In this document: positions 59,662 through 64,000 of the stretch, piece by piece | Numbering within the stretch: position 1 is the stretch's first letter | Layout of the letters: every line of letters begins with the position of its first letter | From: Hyaloperonospora brassicae | Lineage: Eukaryota > Oomycota > Peronosporomycetes > Peronosporales > Peronosporaceae | Length of the DNA stretch: 64,000 nt | Assembly: GCA_947650285.1 (NCBI GenBank) | Contig: CANTFL010000138.1 | Location: 1-64,000, forward strand | Direction: 5' to 3' | Position numbers and translations under genes: made by a program | The notes under the pieces: generated by a model | What the model was told of the DNA's origin: nothing | The model's database searches: none | Seen by the model: only the letters and a program-made list of their open reading frames with translations

Positions 59662-60749
59662 CCAAGAAGTGGTATTTCGCTAGCCGCGAATATACACTTC
59701 TTGAGGTTGGCGTACAACTTATGCTTGCGCGTAAGTTGAAGAACCTGACGAACGTGAGTTCTGTGAACTTCAACGTCCGTCTTTCCGTCCATAGCCCGGA
59801 TTTGGACGAACACATCGTCGAAGTAACTCGGTGCGAAGTCTTGCACCGATCTCAACAGATTTTTCACACATCTGTTGAATGTTGCAGGGGCATTACTCAG
59901 ACCGTGTGGCATCACTAGCCACTCCCACAGCATACCGCTGGGGGTGCTCACTGCCGTGTACGGGATGTCCCGTTCACGCATGAGGATCTGATAGTACCCA
60001 TCCATCAGATCCATGGACGAAAATATGGTACTCTTTGACATACCATCGATGATAACGTCCTTCCTCGGTATAGGCGTCTGAGCCGGTACCATTGCAGCAT
60101 TCAACTTGTTGAACGCGTGCACTATCCGCCATCCTCCTGTGGCCTTTCGCACACAGTAGGTCCGAGAGCTGTGAGGGGATGTTGATTCCCTCACATGGCC
60201 CGCTGCTAAGCGATCGGCAAAGAACTTGTCGGTCGCTATTACTTGTTCAAGAGGCAGTGGCCACTGCTTCATGACACCGTACTTCGAGCCCGGTTTGATC
60301 TCGATCTCGTGTCGAGTGCCTTTGTTCTTAGGCAACTCGCAAGGCACGGATTCAGGGAATACATCCTTGAATTCGATCAAATCCGTATACAAAGGATTTG
60401 CCTGAAGTGACTCCCAGTATTGAGACGTGTATCGCTCAATCCGAGTCTTCTCATCGAGGGAACTTTCGTCCATCGATGAGCTGCTAAGAACCCGTTCGTT
60501 CTCAGCAAATACTGTCGCCGACCGATTATCGGCCACATACTCATCCTCCGTGACGAGTATGCAGATCTGCTTGACTTTGCCACTACGCAGATCACGCAAG
60601 AACCGTTTCGGTTCTAGCGTTGGCAACTGAGTTATCTCCAAAGTCAACCTCGGAGGCACAATCAGATCAAGCGTATAAGCGCCTACGCTTGATCCGTCAT
60701 CAACCAAGACGTTCAGCGTCTCGGTTTCTTCCTGGGATCTTGCTTCCAC
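59571..60749 (-). pseudogene. E3 reverse transcriptase
   Basis: 392 codons, the longest intact pol segment. Family landmarks in order are K-G-T-R-H-E-I-E (~145), W-P-L-P-L-E-Q-V, G-G-W-R-I-V-H-A-F-N-K-L, S-S-M-D-L-M-D-G-Y-Y-Q-I, M-P-H-G-L-S-N-A-P-A-T-F and the catalytic Y-F-D-D (residues 309-312, bases 59814-59825). It runs into unrelated residues after L-L-G-C-I-V-A, which marks the frameshift. The upstream frame is open to a TAG in V-V-A-*-P-Q (60843-60845) that separates it from the protease. Confidence 0.93.
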
Positions 60750-60845
60750 AGGTTGCTGAGGGCCTGATCCCTCAGCAATTGACTCTTGAGAAATTCCTTC
60801 CTCCAGTACGTGGGGAGTTATTCCCTCGACGTCTTCTGACTGTGG

Positions 60846-61613
60846 CTATGCAACCACAGTCAGGGACCGATCTTCTACGGTCGACTCTCTAGTCGACCTA
60901 GGATTTCCACGTTGCCCTTTGGAGGCAACAGGTTTCTTACTTCTAAGATGCTGCCCGCTAGGCATGCATCCATGTCCCGGTCCACTCGACTTATTCGAGT
61001 GGTGGACCTTCGGCGTAGCCTGTACTTCTGTACAGCCGCCGGGAGCTTGCTCCGCAGTGTAGCGATCAATTACACTGTGATCTTTTGCAGTCGTGCTAAC
61101 GACCGTACCGCAAGTGAGGCCATCGCACTCACTCGCAGTACATCCACACGCTTGTAGACACTCCATGACGCTCATCAGATGGCCATCTGATGAACAAGCG
61201 GCAGGCATCTTCACGGATCGATGCTGCCAGATCACCCTTGGATCGTACTTTCTGAGCCAAGGTAATCCCAGGATTACATCAAATTTGTCATTCAGATCCA
61301 TTACGATGAAGTCATCATCGTACTGTTTGCTCTCTAACGTGTAGTGGAGTTATACTACACGTTTCTCGACGGTAATCGATGCGCCTGTGGCAAGGCGCAC
61401 CGTCATCTTCGTGAGGGGAATGTCGCGCTCAACGAACTTGAGCCTACGACCCTCTAGTGACTGGTGACGAACAAAGTTGTTCGACGCCCCACAGTCTACT
61501 AGGGCACGAAGTGACAAATCATTTGTCGCTTCCAACTTCAAGGTGATGAGCGAAACGTCATCACCAGGTGCAGAGACACACAATGATTGTGTATCTGGAG
61601 CAACTTTCGTCAA
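60846..61613 (-). pseudogene. E3 aspartic protease and linker, one internal stop
   Basis: 61613-61350 carries A-L-V-D-C-G-A-S-N-N-F with the catalytic Asp-x-Gly and R-L-A-T-G-A-S-I-T-V. A TAA (61350-61352) interrupts. In the same frame 61301-60846 continues D-F-I-V-M-D-L, V-I-L-G-L-P-W-L-R-K, then a Cys-rich linker (E-C-L-Q-A-C-G-C-T-A-S-E-C) and a basic segment. Retropepsins of this group process the Gag-Pol polyprotein. Confidence 0.85.
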
Positions 61614-61644
61614 AAGATTTGCGAATTCTCTTGAGGTTGCTGGA

Positions 61645-62817
61645 TCAGTAGGGCGCTCCGCCCCTACTGACCCCGACCATTTTTTGATGGTCCGTCTCGC
61701 TGTTGCGGCTTCGCAACAGCGCTGGACCCACGCCCATTGCCCTTTCTGGCAAAAGGTCGTCCATTTCGCTCAGTACTGTTTGGTACTGGGCGTGGAGCAC
61801 TACACTCGTATGCGTAGTGCCCCAGCTTCTGACAGCGATTACCCTCTGCAATCGCTTGTTGTTTGAAGAGCGAGGTCTCTCTCTCTCAACATAGCAGAGG
61901 TCCATTGGTTCTGGAAATCCGATCTCTTGTCGTCTCGGTAGACGATAAGAGTTTGAGCTAGCATGAGCCTGTCTCATGCTAAAGTCTTCCTGTTCCGCGG
62001 CTGATATCGCATCTTCCAGCGTATTCAGCTCAAGGCGGAACAGGTGGCTCCTGACGGGCCCTTCTGCGAGCCCTTGTATGAACACCGTAATCAACGTGTG
62101 TTCATGAACTGGGTTAGCAGTTATACTAATCGCGAGGAGTCGTATATGTTGTGCGTAAGCGTGCACATCACGCTTACCCTGCTTGAGTTTCAGGAGCTCT
62201 GAACGAGCCCTGAACTCAGCCCGTGGCGGCTCAAACGTTTGTCTGAGCCGGGACTTGAAGTCATCTAGCGACCTAAACACATTTGGGTTGCTACTCTCGA
62301 GCCCCAGGGACCAAGTTTTGGCACGCCCTGCCAAGTGGGTCTGAGCAAATGTGAGTTTCATTTGCTCATCTTCGACGCGACGAGCCCTTAAGACTCTGTC
62401 GAGTTCGACAAACCACAGTAACAGGGAGTCCTCCGGGACTCCACTGTACTTGGAGATGTCGACCTTCATGACCTCGGGACGACGCGGATGTGCCGTCCCG
62501 CCCACAGCAGCATGGAATTGCTGCTGTCTCAACAGCTCTGTCTGCTGAGCACCGAGTTCTCTCAACTGCTCGGCCTGTTGAGAGCCTTGCTGGTGAAGCA
62601 AGGCTACTTTCTCCCTCTCGAGAGCAAGTTCATTCTGAATGAACTTGGCGATAGCGGCATGTTGTTGGTCTCTGTCTAGAGACTCCAACATGGCGCTGAC
62701 GGCGAGTTCGCCTACGGTAGAACTCATTCGTTCTACCGCACCCCATTCGATGTCACTCAAATGGATAAACCCTTCACGCGTGGCGTGAAAGGTCTCTTCA
62801 TCATCCAACATGTTCAT
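61645..62817 (-). pseudogene. E3 gag
   Basis: 390 codons starting M-N-M-L-D-D-E-E-T-F. A Gln/Leu-rich coiled-coil-like segment (~75-105) precedes the Gag core (~140-275, with F-A-Q-T-H-L-A-G-R-A-K-T-W and R-Q-T-F-E-P-P-R). The frame then leaves the true one. The CCHC knuckle (61802-61843, next frame) reads G-N-R-C-Q-K-L-G-H-Y-A-Y-E-C, so its first Cys is Gly as well. The frame continues to a stop at 61645 with meaningless residues. The ATG is 45 bases from the LTR and has no rival. Confidence 0.88.
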
Positions 62818-62840
62818 GTTGGATGTTGTGGTCCTTGGAA

Positions 62841-62861
62841 GGACTACAAAGTGCTACCAGG
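62841..62861 (-). other. E3 primer-binding site
   Basis: On the minus strand, one base after the LTR end and C, tggtagca (62852-62859) would pair with a tRNA ending tgctacca, as in many eukaryotic initiator Met tRNAs. Pairing beyond eight bases (ctttgtag) is poor. The same 21-base block follows the 5' LTRs of E1 and E2, so its position is well supported; the tRNA identity is not. Confidence 0.65.
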
Positions 62862-63253
62862 TGTAACGGGGCACACCCTTGCGTGAACTTAGCGCAAGGG
62901 TATCGGTGCCCCGACAGACGTATACGAGGCAAACGAGGAAGCGTAGAAAAGGTAAAAGCAGAACTGTTTTTATTAATATAATTAAGTCTTTTAACTACCG
63001 TCTCTCTGTTTGACTTAACTTAATTATGCTAATATAACTGAGTGGAAGGTGACGTCTCGTCACCACTCATTGCGCGCGTCTTGCGGCTATTGGTGGGTTG
63101 ATATCATCAAGATATCAACTAATGAACAGACTCTTTGGTCGACCCTTCAATATCACCACTTCGGTGATATTGTTCAAAGAATATTCAACTTCATATTCTT
63201 TATTGTCACTTTCCTTAAAATAACAATTCCATGTAACGGGCTGCCCCGTTACA
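62862..63253 (-). repeat. E3 right LTR (5' LTR relative to gag-pol)
   Basis: 392 bp, tgtaacgggg...ccccgttaca, a few percent different from the left LTR. It is the presumed promoter for gag-pol. It has hairpins at gttgatatc/gatatcaac, aatatcacc/ggtgatatt and the terminal tgtaacggg/cccgttaca. Confidence 0.93.
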
Positions 63254-64000
63254 CCCACCATCTGGCGATTTGGTCAGTAGAGCCGCCATGTGATCATTGA
63301 CCCACGTGGTGGTCTGGTTGAGCCGACCCGATGTTGGATACAAGCTGTTGCCAAAGCTCTGCTTCAGGCGTTGACCCCATAAGCGTAGCCGTTGAGGCAG
63401 TCACTGCTTTCTGTCGTCGTTCTGTGCACCCATGAGAACCGTTCGTACAGATTGTACAGCTCCTACTTCGTCCACGAGACAATACGAACATCATCGCGGT
63501 GAAAACTAATGAGGGAAGCGCATCATTGTCAAAATCAGCACTCGGCTTTCTAGACTACTCGTCACTCGTGTCGCTACGGGTGCTGAATGCGTCTCACACT
63601 TGTACAGATCGACGAGCACTTGTTCTCGTCCACTAACCTCCTCGAGTCCAATCTCCTACGAGAGGTATCTGGTTGATTCGCCCGAAGGCACAAATTGACT
63701 TTTCTGCACCAGTCCCTGGACCACCTCTGTCCCCGTGGCTGAAGCATTGGAGTCAGCAGCTCCCTCTCGACGAACTTTCCACACGTTACATTGATGCTAC
63801 AGTAGGGAAAGCCTCACCCTGTTCGCAACAAGCGTGTGTCCAGAAGACCCATTCTTTACGCCCTGCATATCGGCTGGAAACATTCGGATTCAGGGACCCC
63901 GGCTATTTCTCGCGCGGGTGCGATGATCTCGCAGCAGATGGTGTGGCCTGGACACACATCTGGCCTCCGAGCGTGCGCGTTCTTCGAGCTCACGAAGACG
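63254..64000. other. Right flank, possible edge of a further element
   Basis: No gene is recognisable. The first ~80 bases loosely resemble the leader between LTR and antisense gene in E1 and E3 (gccgccatgtgatcattga here, gtcaccatgtgactattga in E3). A 66-codon minus-strand frame (63494-63294) has C-T-I-C-T-N-G-S-H-G-C but no further support. A charged minus-strand stretch (R-L-R-E-L-E-E-R-A-R) at the very end is cut by the window edge. Confidence 0.4.

Larger units (their letters stand above)
55286..63253 (-). mobile_element. E3: nearly complete Ty3/Gypsy chromovirus, gag-pol on minus strand
   Basis: The 7.97-kb element has LTRs of 393 and 392 bp that differ by a few percent, plus a primer-binding site, a polypurine tract, and a full gag-PR-RT-RH-IN-chromodomain order on the minus strand, with an antisense gene on the plus strand. 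Lesions in gag-pol are few: a frameshift in gag, stops in the protease, before RT and in IN, a frameshift after RT, and one in the chromodomain. The flanks (ttgcg on the left, cccac on the right) do not match, so one end was probably exchanged by recombination. Confidence 0.92.

Noticed and set aside
63294..63494. Zinc-finger-like protein with C-T-I-C...H-G-C.
   Set aside because: The spacing does not match CCHC or C2H2 fingers, the frame is only 66 codons, and nothing around it supports a gene.

Overview
The window is eukaryotic and looks like an oomycete genome, most likely a downy mildew or Phytophthora relative. That guess rests on the style of the retroelements: Ty3/Gypsy chromoviruses with a D-C-G protease motif and an extra antisense gene. 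It is an inference, because no single-copy host gene could be identified. There is no operon structure, no tRNA or rRNA gene, and no CRISPR array. Nearly the whole window is repetitive DNA.

Region 1 (1-36288) is one tandem array of 58 units of about 620 bp (range about 610-686). It runs past the left edge of the window. Read on the minus strand, each unit encodes a fragment with a G-N-G-N-C motif like the catalytic-cysteine loop of OTU-type cysteine proteases, followed by a Pro/Ser/Thr/Asp-rich linker. The left 16.5 kb is strongly homogenised and its 620-bp unit is out of frame with itself. The right 20 kb is more diverged, and some 618-bp-type units there read continuously into the next. The array ends abruptly at about 36288, next to a 54-codon open stretch (36417-36253, minus) that runs into the first unit.

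Region 2 (37291-63253) holds three decayed chromodomain-type Ty3/Gypsy LTR retrotransposons. E1 (37291-44927) has gag-pol on the minus strand. E2 (46165-55285) has gag-pol on the plus strand and carries a solo LTR inserted at 53109-53496, flanked by a 5-bp target duplication. E3 (55286-63253) has gag-pol on the minus strand and is the best preserved. E1 and E2 lie head to head, and their gag-pol cores form an indel-free inverted repeat of about 4.09 kb per arm.

All three elements are ambisense. Between the polypurine tract and the end of pol lies a second gene on the opposite strand. It has an acidic/Ser-rich N-terminus, a conserved core and a charged coiled-coil C-terminus. It starts close to the 3' LTR, runs towards pol and overlaps the chromodomain end of pol in antisense. 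In each copy it is broken by different lesions. This ambisense layout, with a protein conserved across three diverged copies, is the most interesting system in the window, followed by the OTU-like array.

Regions without recognisable genes are 36289-37290, 44928-46164 and 63254-64000; the last may be the edge of a further element. None of the coding regions in the window looks intact.
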